From CAG-307 sp964524125 (GTDB lineage Bacteria; Bacillota_I; Bacilli_A; Acholeplasmatales; Anaeroplasmataceae): a stretch of 43,728 nucleotides of DNA. Positions 24,173 to 32,399 of the stretch are shown here, piece after piece (positions within the stretch are counted from its first letter, which is position 1; every line of letters begins with the position of its first letter). Location of the stretch: contig CAZGBY010000004.1 of the NCBI GenBank assembly GCA_964524125.1, positions 1-43,728 of the forward strand, read 5' to 3'. Below the pieces are notes generated by a model. The model saw only the letters and a list, made by a program, of their open reading frames with translations. It was not told where the DNA came from and ran no database searches. Made by a program: the position numbers and the translations under genes.

Positions 24173-25708
24173 ATGAAAAAAACAGTATTATTATGTATTA
24201 TGGATGGATATGGACTTGCTAATGATGGAAGCGGAAACGCAGTTAGTTTAGCTAATAAACCAAATTTAGATAGATTATTTAAAACATATCCACACACAGT
24301 TGTTAAAGCATCAGGAGAAGCTGTAGGTTTACCTGATGGTCAAATGGGTAATTCAGAAGTAGGACATATGAATTTAGGTGCTGGTAGAATTGTATATCAA
24401 TCATTAACAAGAATTAATAAATCAATTAAAGATGGTGAATTTAATCATAATGAAGCAATTTTAAATGCGATTTCATCTGCAAAGAAGAATAATAAGAAAG
24501 TTCATATTTTAGGTCTTTGTTCAGATGGCGGAGTTCACTCTCATACTTCTCACATTAAAGCTATTGCAAATGTATGTAAAGAAAATGGTATTGATAAAGT
24601 TTATTATCATGCATTTTTAGATGGACGTGATGTAGCACCTCAAAGCGCAAATGAATATATGGATAAGATTTTAGATGGTACAAATATTAGTGTATCTACT
24701 GTATCAGGTCGTTATTATGGTATGGACCGTGATAAGAACTGGAATCGTATCCAAGAAACTTTTGATGCAATGACTAACTTAAAAGGTAAAGTATTTAATA
24801 GTGCTAAAGAAGGTATCGAATCATCATATAAAGAAGGAATTACTGATGAATTTGTTGTACCATTTATTGTTGATACAAATGGTCAAATAGAAGATGGTGA
24901 TTCTGTCATTTTTGCAAATTTCCGTCCAGATAGAGCTATTCAAATCGCTACTGCTCTATCTAATCCAGAAATTACTTCTTCATTACTTAAAAATGAAACA
25001 GATCCTAAACTGGATATTACCAATGCACCAAAAGATATTCATTTCGTATCTATGATGAAGTATTCAGATAATGTAAAGGGTAGCCTTGCATTCCCACTTC
25101 AATCATTTAATAATTTATATGGTGATGTAATAAGTAAGGCTGGTCTAAAACAATTAAGAATTGCTGAAACTGAAAAATATGCTCATGTTACATTCTTCTT
25201 TGATGGGGGAGCAGATAGAGAAATAGAAGGTTCTGATAGAATTTTAGTAAATTCTCCTAAAGTAGCTACTTATGATTTAAAACCTGAAATGTCAGCTTAT
25301 GAAGTATGTGATAAGGTTTGTAGTGCAATTAAAGAAGAAAAATATGATACAATTATTTTAAACTTCGCTAACTGCGATATGGTTGGACATACTGGTGTTA
25401 TACCTGCGGCTATTAAAGCAGTTGAAGTAGTAGATGAATGTGTTGGCAAAGTAGTAGACGCGCTTAATAGTGTTGGTGGTATTGCACTTATTACAGCAGA
25501 CCATGGTAATGCTGAAAGAATGCTTGATGAAAGTGGTAAACCTTATACAGCTCATACAACTAATTTAGTTCCACTTATTTTAACAAGTAATGAATATGAA
25601 CTGAAAGATAATGGTATTTTATCAGATCTAGCTCCTACAATGCTTGAACTTTTAGGAGTTGAAAAACCACAAGATATGACTTCTAATTCTTTATTAATAA
25701 AAAAATAA
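24173..25708 (+). CDS. gpmI: 2,3-bisphosphoglycerate-independent phosphoglycerate mutase
   Basis: Interconverts 3- and 2-phosphoglycerate in glycolysis with two manganese ions, using a phosphoserine intermediate. The 511 residues have the metal start CIMDGYGL (Asp11), the active serine Ser61 in GNSEVGHMNLG, DGRDVAP and GRYYGMDRD in the middle, and the second metal cluster ITADHGNAERM near residue 440. The length is normal. The gene overlaps no other frame, but its end contains a likely promoter for the riboflavin transporter. Enolase, the next glycolytic step, is encoded 0.9 kb downstream. Confidence 0.96.
   Translation: MKKTVLLCIMDGYGLANDGSGNAVSLANKPNLDRLFKTYPHTVVKASGEAVGLPDGQMGNSEVGHMNLGAGRIVYQSLTRINKSIKDGEFNHNEAILNAISSAKKNNKKVHILGLCSDGGVHSHTSHIKAIANVCKENGIDKVYYHAFLDGRDVAPQSANEYMDKILDGTNISVSTVSGRYYGMDRDKNWNRIQETFDAMTNLKGKVFNSAKEGIESSYKEGITDEFVVPFIVDTNGQIEDGDSVIFANFRPDRAIQIATALSNPEITSSLLKNETDPKLDITNAPKDIHFVSMMKYSDNVKGSLAFPLQSFNNLYGDVISKAGLKQLRIAETEKYAHVTFFFDGGADREIEGSDRILVNSPKVATYDLKPEMSAYEVCDKVCSAIKEEKYDTIILNFANCDMVGHTGVIPAAIKAVEVVDECVGKVVDALNSVGGIALITADHGNAERMLDESGKPYTAHTTNLVPLILTSNEYELKDNGILSDLAPTMLELLGVEKPQDMTSNSLLIKK
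25659..25687 (+). promoter_or_regulatory. Promoter candidate inside gpmI for the FMN riboswitch
   Basis: TTGAAA (25659-25664) and TCTAAT (25682-25687) with a 17-base spacer. It would start RNA about 20 bases before the riboswitch. No terminator separates gpmI from the riboswitch. Confidence 0.45.
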
Positions 25709-25713
25709 TTTAA

Positions 25714-25818
25714 ATCTTCAGGGGAGGGTGAAAATCCCAATCGGCGGTAAACTCCGCGAGCAATATGCATGAACTTGTGAAATTCAAGTAGCGACAGTAT
25801 AGTCTGGATGGAAGAAGA
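25714..25818 (+). ncRNA. FMN riboswitch (RFN element)
   Basis: The conserved blocks are in order: atcttcagggg, agggtgaaaatccc, cggcggtaaactccgcgagc, a variable stem, gtgaaattcaagtagcgacag, and agtctggatggaagaaga closing the first helix. They match the FMN aptamer. The downstream gene encodes a riboflavin uptake protein, as often. Confidence 0.95.
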
Positions 25819-25833
25819 AAAATAAGTGTTTTC

Positions 25834-25857
25834 CCCTGCAGAGATGCAGGGCTTTTT
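25834..25857 (+). terminator. Riboswitch-controlled terminator
   Basis: Seven base pairs (ccctgca/tgcaggg) with a GAGA loop, then five T, just 12 bases before the transporter start. FMN binding should favour this hairpin and stop transcription. Confidence 0.85.
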
Positions 25858-25869
25858 GTTGGTGATACA

Positions 25870-26478
25870 ATGAATGAGAATTTATATTTAATTAAAAGAA
25901 TTACACTAATAAGTATACTTACAGGTCTTTCTTTAATATTTTATATTATAGGACCGAAATTTCCACTACCTTTTTGTCCTATATTTTTAGAAATTAACTT
26001 TTCTATTTTACCTATATTAATAGGATTGTTTATGTTAGGATACAAAGAATCTATTTTGATTATTGTACTTAGATTTATAATTAAATTACCTTTTACAAGT
26101 ACTGTATATGTAGGTGAAATTACTGATTTAATTTTGTCTTTAATAGTAGTATCAGGTATTAGTTTAGAAACTAAGTTATTTAAAGATAATAGTTTATTAA
26201 TATTTTTAAGTATATTTATATCTTGGATAGTTGGTGGAATTATATCTAATATATTTGCATTACCTTCATATATTCATATAGCTGGATTTTCTAAAGAAAT
26301 GATAATTTCTTTAATGCCTAAGTTTTTGAATGTAGATGAATCAAATTTGATTTGGAAATATTTTATACTTTGTGTTATACCTTTTAATATAATTATTTCA
26401 ATAATTAATATTATAATTATTATACCTATTTATAAAAGGTTAAAATATTTTGCTAAAATGTTTAATTTTGACAAATAA
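25870..26478 (+). CDS. ribU: Riboflavin ECF transporter S component (RibU-like)
   Basis: A 202-residue protein with about six hydrophobic helices in the ECF S-component pattern. The segment after helix 2 (FCPIFLEINFSILPILIGLFM) and the loop KLPFTSTVYVGE are of the substrate-binding type. The FMN riboswitch immediately upstream identifies the ligand as riboflavin or a precursor. It needs the shared EcfA/A'/T energising module, which is encoded elsewhere. The ribosome site is weak (ggtga). No riboflavin synthesis genes are seen here. Confidence 0.9.
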   Translation: MNENLYLIKRITLISILTGLSLIFYIIGPKFPLPFCPIFLEINFSILPILIGLFMLGYKESILIIVLRFIIKLPFTSTVYVGEITDLILSLIVVSGISLETKLFKDNSLLIFLSIFISWIVGGIISNIFALPSYIHIAGFSKEMIISLMPKFLNVDESNLIWKYFILCVIPFNIIISIINIIIIIPIYKRLKYFAKMFNFDK

Positions 26479-26502
26479 ATGCGATTTTAGAGTAAATTGA
26501 TA

Positions 26503-26531
26503 TTTATTTTTAGAAATATTTATTGTATAAT
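26503..26531 (+). promoter_or_regulatory. Promoter candidate for eno
   Basis: A perfect TATAAT (26526-26531) with TTTATT (26503-26508) 17 bases upstream. The -35 box is weak, but the position in the ribU-eno gap fits. Confidence 0.5.
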
Positions 26532-26578
26532 ATCTTCGGTAAAAAACTATAATAAATATAATTAAGGAGTGTGTTTTT

Positions 26579-27889
26579 ATGCCATATATTACTAATGTCT
26601 ATGCTAGAGAAGTATTAGACTCTCGTGGAAACCCAACTGTTGAAGTTGAGGTACAAACTGAAAATGGTTCATTTGGACGTGCTTTAGTTCCATCTGGAGC
26701 TTCAACTGGAGTTCATGAAGCACTAGAACTTCGTGATGGAGACAAATCACGTTATTTAGGAAAGGGTACTACAAAAGCAGTAGCTAATGTTAATGACATT
26801 ATCGCTGACAAGATTATCGGTCTTGATGTTCGTGATCAATTATTAATTGATAGAACTATGATTGAACTTGATGGTACTAAGAACAAGTCTAAATTAGGAG
26901 CTAACGCTATGTTAGGTGTTTCTATGGCTTGTGCTCGTGCAGCTGCTGAATATTGTGGTGTTTCTTTATATAACTATTTTGGTGGTTTCAATGCTAAGCA
27001 ATTACCTCTACCTATGATGAATATTTTAAATGGTGGAGCTCATGCTGATTTCTGTATTGACTTCCAAGAAATTATGATTTTACCTGCTGGTGCACCTTCT
27101 TTTAAAGAAGCTTTAAGATATGGTGCTGAAGTATTCCATGCACTTAAGAAAATCTTAAAGGCTAAGGGATATAATACAGCTGTAGGTGATGAAGGTGGAT
27201 ATGCTCCAAAACTTTCTTCAAATACTGAAGCTTTCGAATTAGTATGTGAAGCTATTAAGGCTGCTGGTTTTGAACCAGGTAAGGATATCTTCTTAGGTAT
27301 CGACGTTGCTGCATCTGAATTCTATGATGTTGAAACTGGTAAGTATACTTTAAAAGCTGATAAGGGAGTATTTACATCTAAGGAAATGGTTGATAACTAT
27401 TATGTACCATTAACTGAAAAATTCCCAATCAAGACTATCGAAGATGGTCTAGCTGAAGATGACTGGGAAGGTTGGAAGTATTTAACTGAAAAGTTAGGCG
27501 ACCATGTACAACTTGTTGGGGACGACTTATTCGTTACTAATACTGAACGTCTTGAAAAAGGTATTAAGATGGGTGTTGCTAACTCTATTCTTATTAAGGT
27601 TAATCAAATTGGTACTTTAACTGAAACTTTTGACGCTATTGAAATGGCTAAACGTGCTGGATATACTGCAGTAGTTTCTCACCGTTCTGGTGAAACTGAA
27701 GATACTACAATTGCAGATATCGTTGTAGGTACTAATGCAGGTCAAATTAAGACTGGTTCTTTAAGTCGTACAGATAGAATTGCTAAGTATAATCAATTAC
27801 TTCGTATTGAAGATCAATTAAATCAATATGGAGAAGCTTCAATTGCTCAATTCAAGGGTATTAAGAGCTTATATAATATTGAAAAGTAA
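26579..27889 (+). CDS. eno: Enolase
   Basis: Converts 2-phosphoglycerate to phosphoenolpyruvate, with magnesium. The 436 residues begin ITNVYAREVLDSRGNPTVEV and contain SGASTGVHEALELRDGD. Also present are the metal ligand regions FLGIDVAASEFYD and IKTIEDGLAEDDWEGW, the catalytic lysine context ILIKVNQIGTLTET and SHRSGETEDTTIADI. Codon use is the biased type of highly expressed genes (aag, ttc, cgt). AAGGAG precedes the ATG. A bidirectional terminator follows. Confidence 0.97.
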   Translation: MPYITNVYAREVLDSRGNPTVEVEVQTENGSFGRALVPSGASTGVHEALELRDGDKSRYLGKGTTKAVANVNDIIADKIIGLDVRDQLLIDRTMIELDGTKNKSKLGANAMLGVSMACARAAAEYCGVSLYNYFGGFNAKQLPLPMMNILNGGAHADFCIDFQEIMILPAGAPSFKEALRYGAEVFHALKKILKAKGYNTAVGDEGGYAPKLSSNTEAFELVCEAIKAAGFEPGKDIFLGIDVAASEFYDVETGKYTLKADKGVFTSKEMVDNYYVPLTEKFPIKTIEDGLAEDDWEGWKYLTEKLGDHVQLVGDDLFVTNTERLEKGIKMGVANSILIKVNQIGTLTETFDAIEMAKRAGYTAVVSHRSGETEDTTIADIVVGTNAGQIKTGSLSRTDRIAKYNQLLRIEDQLNQYGEASIAQFKGIKSLYNIEK

Positions 27890-27901
27890 TAAATAGAACA
27901 A

Positions 27902-27933
27902 AAACGATTAGATTCATTTTCTAATCGTTTTTC
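27902..27933. terminator. Bidirectional terminator between eno and the AraC gene
   Basis: Ten base pairs (aaacgattag/ctaatcgttt) around a nine-base loop, A-rich on the left and T-rich on the right. The TGA stop of the convergent AraC gene lies in the loop at 27914-27916. Confidence 0.9.
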
Positions 27934-28762
27934 TATACTCAAGAGGAGTCATATTAAAGAATTGCTTAAATATTTGTGTAAAATAAGAAGAGGAATTAAA
28001 CCCGACTAAATCGCTAATTTGTGTTACATTAATTTCATTAGAATTTAATAACTCTATTGCTTTTTCAATTCTATATTTAGTTAAGAATTCAGTAAAAGTA
28101 GAATGTAATTTTTCTTTAAAAATTTTACAAACTTCACTTCTACATAAACCAATTTCTTTAGTTAAATCATCTATTTGAATTTTTTGATTATAATTTGTAT
28201 AAATAAAATCTAATACTTTTTTTACTCTAGTATTTGAAGAATTATATTCATTTACACTACTATAATCTGTTTTTGAATATATTTCTTTATATAACTGTAA
28301 TAATTTTATAGATATATTAATTTCATAAAAATCATCTTTAGAAGTATTTATAATATCTTTAACAATCTCTTTTTCTATTTCATTTAATAATAAATTATTA
28401 AAATTTATATTATTAAAATATTTTAATTTAATTGCAGAATCTTCAAATCCATAAATTATTTTAGGATTAAACAGTATTGCATACCATACACAATCTTCAA
28501 TCATATTTGCACCATGTAATTCTAAATTATTAACAATCATGCATTCATTTTCATTTAATATATATTTCTTTTCATTTACAACATATTCAAGTTTCCCTTT
28601 TTTTACATACACTATTTCAACTTCAGGATGCCAATGTAGTGATATATATTTAAGTTTATTTTCTTTAAAATTTTTCTTATATATTACAAATGGAAAATCT
28701 AAAGAACCATGATGTCTTAATTCATAGAAATTATCTGCGATCTGATTGTCATTATCGTACAT
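27914..28762 (-). CDS. AraC family transcriptional regulator
   Basis: 282 residues. The N-terminal half is a cupin-like sensor domain (about residues 20-110, with the LHWHPEVEIVYVKKGKLEY strand and NECMIVN). The C-terminal 100 residues carry two helix-turn-helix motifs (IDDLTKEIGLCRSEVCKIFK and VTQISDLVGFNSSSYFTQIF) and end in TPLEYRK, typical for AraC. Such proteins sense sugars or related small molecules, but the ligand cannot be told. GGAGG lies five bases before ATG 28762, which I prefer to the upstream in-frame TTG. No target gene is adjacent. Confidence 0.9.
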   Translation of the reverse strand: MYDNDNQIADNFYELRHHGSLDFPFVIYKKNFKENKLKYISLHWHPEVEIVYVKKGKLEYVVNEKKYILNENECMIVNNLELHGANMIEDCVWYAILFNPKIIYGFEDSAIKLKYFNNINFNNLLLNEIEKEIVKDIINTSKDDFYEINISIKLLQLYKEIYSKTDYSSVNEYNSSNTRVKKVLDFIYTNYNQKIQIDDLTKEIGLCRSEVCKIFKEKLHSTFTEFLTKYRIEKAIELLNSNEINVTQISDLVGFNSSSYFTQIFKQFFNMTPLEYRKTIRK

Positions 28763-28885
28763 AAAAACCTCCAAAAATTATAAAAACTTATTCTTAAATT
28801 CTTAAAATTATATATAAATTATACAATATTTATAAATCTAATACAATCTTATTAATAAAATATAAATTTTTTATGTATTATGAAA

Positions 28886-28919
28886 TACCAATATTTCTTT
28901 TTTATTTAAAATATGGTAT
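28886..28919. repeat. Inverted repeat upstream of trpS
   Basis: ataccaatattt and aaatatggtat pair over 11 bases with one bulge around a loop of about 11-12 bases. The right arm touches a CATAAT at 28920-28925 that may be the trpS -10 box. It could be an operator; no T-box is present. Confidence 0.35.
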
Positions 28920-28962
28920 CATAATATAAGATACAATTTTTAATTTAAAAGGAGGAATTTTG

Positions 28963-30048
28963 ATGAGTAAAATTATCTTAACTGGTGATAGACCAACAGG
29001 AAAACTTCATATAGGACATTATGTAGGTTCTTTAAGAAGAAGAGTAGAACTTCAAAATTCAAATGAATATGACCAAATATATATTATGATTGCTGATCAA
29101 CAAGCATTAACTGATAATGCTGAAAATCCAGTAAAAATAAGAGAAAATCTAATGGAAGTGGCTTTAGACTATTTATCTGTAGGAATAGACCCTTTAAAAT
29201 CTACAATATTTGTTCAATCAGGTGTGCCAGCTTTATCCGAATTAAATATGTATTATTTAAATTTAGTTACAGTTTCTCGTCTTCAAAGAAATCCAACTGT
29301 AAAAACAGAAATTAAAATGCGTAATTTTGAAACATCCCTACCAGCAGGTTTCTTTACTTATCCAGTTTCTCAAGCTGCAGATATTACAGCATTTAACGCT
29401 ACAACAGTACCAGCAGGTGAAGATCAAATGCCAATGGTTGAACAAACTCAAGAAATTGTTCATAAATTTAATTCAATCTATGGAGAAACTTTAGAAAATC
29501 CTAAAATATTACTGCCATCAAATGAAGCTTGTATGCGTCTTGTTGGTACTGATGGAAAAGCTAAAATGTCTAAATCTTTAGGTAATACTATTTATTTAAG
29601 TGATCCTTCTGATATTGTTAAACAAAAAGTTATGAGTATGTATACCGATCCCAATCATTTACGTGTAGAAGATCCGGGTAATACTAAAGATAATCCAGTA
29701 TTTATATATTTAAGTTGTTTCGTTTGTGATGAACATTTTGAAAAATTCTTGCCGGAATACAAAAATCTAGATGAAATGAAATCACATTATGAACGTGGTG
29801 GACTTGGCGATATGAAATGTAAAAGATTTTTATATAATGTCTTAGAAGATATTTTAACACCTATAAGAGAAAAACGTGCATATTATGAACAAAGAATTGA
29901 AGAAGTTTATAATATTATAAAAGAAGGTACTAAGAAAGCTAATATAGTTGCAAATGATACTTTAAATAAGGTTCGTCATAGTATGAAAATTGATTATTTT
30001 TCTGATGAATCATTCTTAAATGATATGAAAGAAAAATATAATAATTAA
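28963..30048 (+). CDS. trpS: Tryptophanyl-tRNA synthetase
   Basis: A class I synthetase that charges tRNA-Trp. The 361 residues have GDRPTGKLHIGHYVGSL with HIGH at residues 16-19 and the KMSKS loop (GKAKMSKSLGN) near residue 204. The length is slightly longer than the usual 330-345. The start ATG 28963 follows AGGAGG; the preceding TTG at 28960 is also in frame, but its spacing is shorter. The stop is two bases before the next start codon. Confidence 0.95.
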   Translation: MSKIILTGDRPTGKLHIGHYVGSLRRRVELQNSNEYDQIYIMIADQQALTDNAENPVKIRENLMEVALDYLSVGIDPLKSTIFVQSGVPALSELNMYYLNLVTVSRLQRNPTVKTEIKMRNFETSLPAGFFTYPVSQAADITAFNATTVPAGEDQMPMVEQTQEIVHKFNSIYGETLENPKILLPSNEACMRLVGTDGKAKMSKSLGNTIYLSDPSDIVKQKVMSMYTDPNHLRVEDPGNTKDNPVFIYLSCFVCDEHFEKFLPEYKNLDEMKSHYERGGLGDMKCKRFLYNVLEDILTPIREKRAYYEQRIEEVYNIIKEGTKKANIVANDTLNKVRHSMKIDYFSDESFLNDMKEKYNN

Positions 30049-30050
30049 TT

Positions 30051-30776
30051 ATGAAAAAAAGAAAAATAATATTAATTTCTTTAAGTAGTGTTCTATTAAT
30101 TATTTTAATTATATGTTTCATATATTTATCAACGTATTCACATGCAATAGCAGTTGACCAATATTTAAAATCATCTGATGAAGTTACAATTAATGAAGAT
30201 AAAAATGGTTATTTTTTTGATGGATTTGGGACTGAAGATTTAATTATATTTTATCCTGGTGCTAAAGTAGATACTAAAGCATATGCACCTTTAATGTATT
30301 TGCTTGCAAAAAAAGGAATAGATGTATATTTGGTAAATATGCCATTTCATTTTGCAATATTTGGTATAAATAAAGCTGAATATGTAATAAATAATTATTC
30401 TTATAAGAATTATTATGGAGCAGGTCATTCTTTAGGTGGTGCGATGATATCATCTTACATAAGAAAAAATCATGATTTATTCAAAGGCTTAATATTTCTT
30501 GCAGCATATACTACTAAAGATTTATCGAATACTAATTTAGATGTACTATCTATATATGGTTCTTTAGATGGTGTTCTTAATATGGAAAATGTAGAAAAGA
30601 GCAGAAGTTTAATACCAAATAATTATATTGAATATGTAATTGAAGGTGGAAATCATGCAAACTTTGCATCATATGGTAATCAAAAAGGTGATAATGAATC
30701 TTTGATTTCAAAAGAAGAACAAATTAATTTAACTTTAAATTCGATTTTTAGTTTTATAAAGCAAGAAAAAATCTAA
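30051..30776 (+). CDS. Membrane-anchored alpha/beta hydrolase
   Basis: 241 residues. A basic start and one hydrophobic helix (residues 5-27) suggest a signal anchor with the rest outside the cell. The alpha/beta hydrolase fold shows the nucleophile elbow GHSLGG (Ser127), Asp173 in YGSLDG and His202 in GGNHANFASYG, a full catalytic triad. The FYPGAKVDTKAYAPL segment fits the Abhydrolase_5 type. The substrate is unknown. No clear ribosome site precedes ATG 30051; the gene begins two bases after trpS, so translation is probably coupled. A terminator lies at its end. Confidence 0.8.
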   Translation: MKKRKIILISLSSVLLIILIICFIYLSTYSHAIAVDQYLKSSDEVTINEDKNGYFFDGFGTEDLIIFYPGAKVDTKAYAPLMYLLAKKGIDVYLVNMPFHFAIFGINKAEYVINNYSYKNYYGAGHSLGGAMISSYIRKNHDLFKGLIFLAAYTTKDLSNTNLDVLSIYGSLDGVLNMENVEKSRSLIPNNYIEYVIEGGNHANFASYGNQKGDNESLISKEEQINLTLNSIFSFIKQEKI

Positions 30777-30801
30777 TGATTATATTTGTCATTAGATTTT
30801 T
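30768..30801 (+). terminator. Terminator after the hydrolase gene
   Basis: Nine base pairs (atctaatga/tcattagat) with a nine-base loop, then five T; it overlaps the hydrolase stop codon. Confidence 0.8.
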
Positions 30802-30822
30802 AAAACTTTTCATTATAAAAAT

Positions 30823-30848
30823 AAAAAAACACCTTCGGGTGTTTTTTA
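30823..30848. terminator. Bidirectional terminator, mainly for rpsT
   Basis: cacc and ggtg flank a TTCG tetraloop, with A and T runs on both sides; it acts on the minus strand directly after the rpsT stop codon and can act on the plus strand too. Confidence 0.9.
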
Positions 30849-30850
30849 TC

Positions 30851-31102
30851 TTATAGGCTATTTACATGAGCAGCTAATTGAGACTTATGTCTTGCAACGA
30901 AGTTCTTATGAACGATACCCTTAGCTTGAGCCTTATCTAATTTCTTATAAGCTAATGCTAAAGCAGCAGTTGCAGTTTCCTTATTGTTAGCTGTAAGTAC
31001 GGCCTTAATTGCAGTTTTCATACCTGATTTGAAAGAAGCGTTAGCTAATCTTGCTTTTTCATTTGTCTTAACACGTTTGATTTGTTGTTTAATATTTGCC
31101 AT
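30851..31102 (-). CDS. rpsT: 30S ribosomal protein S20
   Basis: A small 16S rRNA-binding protein of 83 residues, normal size. It starts MANIKQQIKRVKTNEKAR and shows the SFKSGMKTAIKAV and IVHKNFVARHKSQL helices of S20. ATG 31102 follows GGAGGTG (31110-31116) by seven bases, so the longer in-frame start is not used. It is a single gene with its own promoter on the minus strand, as is common for rpsT. Confidence 0.97.
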   Translation of the reverse strand: MANIKQQIKRVKTNEKARLANASFKSGMKTAIKAVLTANNKETATAALALAYKKLDKAQAKGIVHKNFVARHKSQLAAHVNSL

Positions 31103-31129
31103 AATCTTCACCTCCACGCGTTTATATGC

Positions 31130-31158
31130 TCTATAATTATATCAAAACTTCATGTCAA
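31130..31158 (-). promoter_or_regulatory. SigA-type promoter of rpsT
   Basis: On the minus strand a perfect TTGACA (31153-31158), a 17-base spacer and TATAGA (31130-31135). Confidence 0.75.
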
Positions 31159-31214
31159 TTGCAAGAAAATTTTAAACAATGTTAGCTCAAAAATATAAAA
31201 AAATAAATTTTAAA

Positions 31215-31244
31215 GTATAAAATATAACAAAATCACTAATACTA
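31215..31244 (+). promoter_or_regulatory. Forespore sigma (F/G)-like promoter of gpr
   Basis: GTATA (31215-31219), an 18-base spacer and AATACTA (31238-31244). The known forespore consensus is about GHATR, 17-18 bases, CATNHTA. All -35 bases fit and the -10 differs only in its first base. gpr of Bacillus is known to be read by sigma F and G. Confidence 0.6.
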
Positions 31245-31269
31245 TATTTAAAAGTGAGATGAAACTAAT

Positions 31270-32112
31270 ATGAATGATTTAATTTGTGAAGATTTTGGAA
31301 TTGATGATAATATCATAAATAAAACCAAATTTGAAACTGTTGATATTGAAAAAATTGTTTTAGATAAAATAAACGCTGATAAAATAGGTAAAGAAGAAGG
31401 AATATATTATACATTATCTAGTAATGCTATACTTGAAGTTAATAAGAAAAAGTATGATGACTTAATAAAAGCTTTTTCAAATATCATTAAAGAATATTTA
31501 AATTATTATAAAGTAAAAAAAGAAGATCCTATATTTGTTGTTGGTTTAGGTAATTGTAATGTAACACCGGATTCTTTAGGGCCTAAAGTTATAGAAATGA
31601 TAAATGTTACATCTCATTTATTTAAATTAAATATGAATGAAAATAATATGCAAAATGTTTATGCCCTATCTCCTGGTGTTATGAGTCAAACAGGTCTTGA
31701 AACAGCTGATATTATATGTAATTTAGTTTCTAATTTAAATCCTAAGCTTGTAATTGTAATAGACGCGCTTGCTTCTAAAAGTTTATCAAGAATTAATAGA
31801 ACAATTCAAATTAATAATACTTCTATATCACCAGGTGCGGGAATAGGAAATTTTAGAAAGAAGTTCTCAAAGGATACACTAGGTTGTCCTATTGTTGCAA
31901 TTGGAGTTCCTACAGTTGTTGATGTTAAATCAATATTTATAGACTTATTGCAAAATGCAAATATTAATCTTGATGATGTGATACCTTTAACTGTTGAAGA
32001 CGAAACAATTAAATTTATGGTTACTCCAAAAGAAATAGATGAAAATATTTTAGATATGTCAAATATAATATCTAAAGGATTAAATTTAGCATTTCATAAT
32101 TTGGAATTTTAA
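31270..32112 (+). CDS. gpr: GPR endopeptidase (germination protease)
   Basis: An aspartic-type protease that degrades small acid-soluble spore proteins at germination. The family motifs are clear: GLGNCNVTPDSLGPKVIEM near residue 94, VTSHLF, ALSPGVMSQTGLETADII near residue 136, VIVIDALASKSLSRINRTIQI near residue 160 and SPGAGIGNFR near residue 190. The 280 residues are shorter than the 370 or so of Bacillus. The protein starts NDLICEDFG, aligning with the TDLAxE processing site, so the pro-sequence is missing; an in-frame TGA at 31255-31257 rules out an upstream start. The ribosome site is weak. Confidence 0.9.
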   Translation: MNDLICEDFGIDDNIINKTKFETVDIEKIVLDKINADKIGKEEGIYYTLSSNAILEVNKKKYDDLIKAFSNIIKEYLNYYKVKKEDPIFVVGLGNCNVTPDSLGPKVIEMINVTSHLFKLNMNENNMQNVYALSPGVMSQTGLETADIICNLVSNLNPKLVIVIDALASKSLSRINRTIQINNTSISPGAGIGNFRKKFSKDTLGCPIVAIGVPTVVDVKSIFIDLLQNANINLDDVIPLTVEDETIKFMVTPKEIDENILDMSNIISKGLNLAFHNLEF

Positions 32113-32122
32113 TAATAACTTC

Positions 32123-32151
32123 TTGACAACCATTTTTAAAAGTGGTATTGT
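32123..32151 (+). promoter_or_regulatory. SigA-type promoter of thrS
   Basis: A perfect TTGACA (32123-32128), a 17-base spacer and TATTGT (32146-32151), just ahead of the T-box. Confidence 0.75.
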
Positions 32152-32157
32152 TAATAT

Positions 32158-32380
32158 AGTCAAAGAAGTGGACAAGATTTAATAAAAAAACTTCAAAGCG
32201 AAGGTAGGATGGTGTAAGCTACCGAAGGATATTATTAAGTTACTACCATGGAGATATTATGGAAACATAAATCGTATAATCTGCGTTAAAGATTTTGAGT
32301 GTCAAGTTAATTTGTATAGCTTGAAATTAAGGTGGTACCGCGCATTAGTCGTCCTTTTATTTAAGGATGACTTTTTTTTA
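32158..32380 (+). ncRNA. T-box leader of thrS (tRNA-Thr sensing)
   Basis: Fills the 287-base gap between gpr and thrS. Stem I runs from about 32163, with the apical aggatggtgtaagct region. The specifier is probably ACC (32245-32247), or ACT (32242-32244); both read threonine. The T-box sequence aaggtggtaccgcg (32329-32342) has TGGT in the bulge, which pairs with ACCA of an uncharged tRNA with discriminator A. Uncharged tRNA-Thr should stabilise the antiterminator and allow transcription of thrS. Confidence 0.92.
32347..32379 (+). terminator. T-box terminator
   Basis: Ten base pairs (agtcgtcctt/aaggatgact, one mismatch or wobble) with a six-base loop, then eight T. It competes with the antiterminator formed by the T-box. 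Confidence 0.9.
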
Positions 32381-32399
32381 TTTTAAAGGAGAAGATAGT

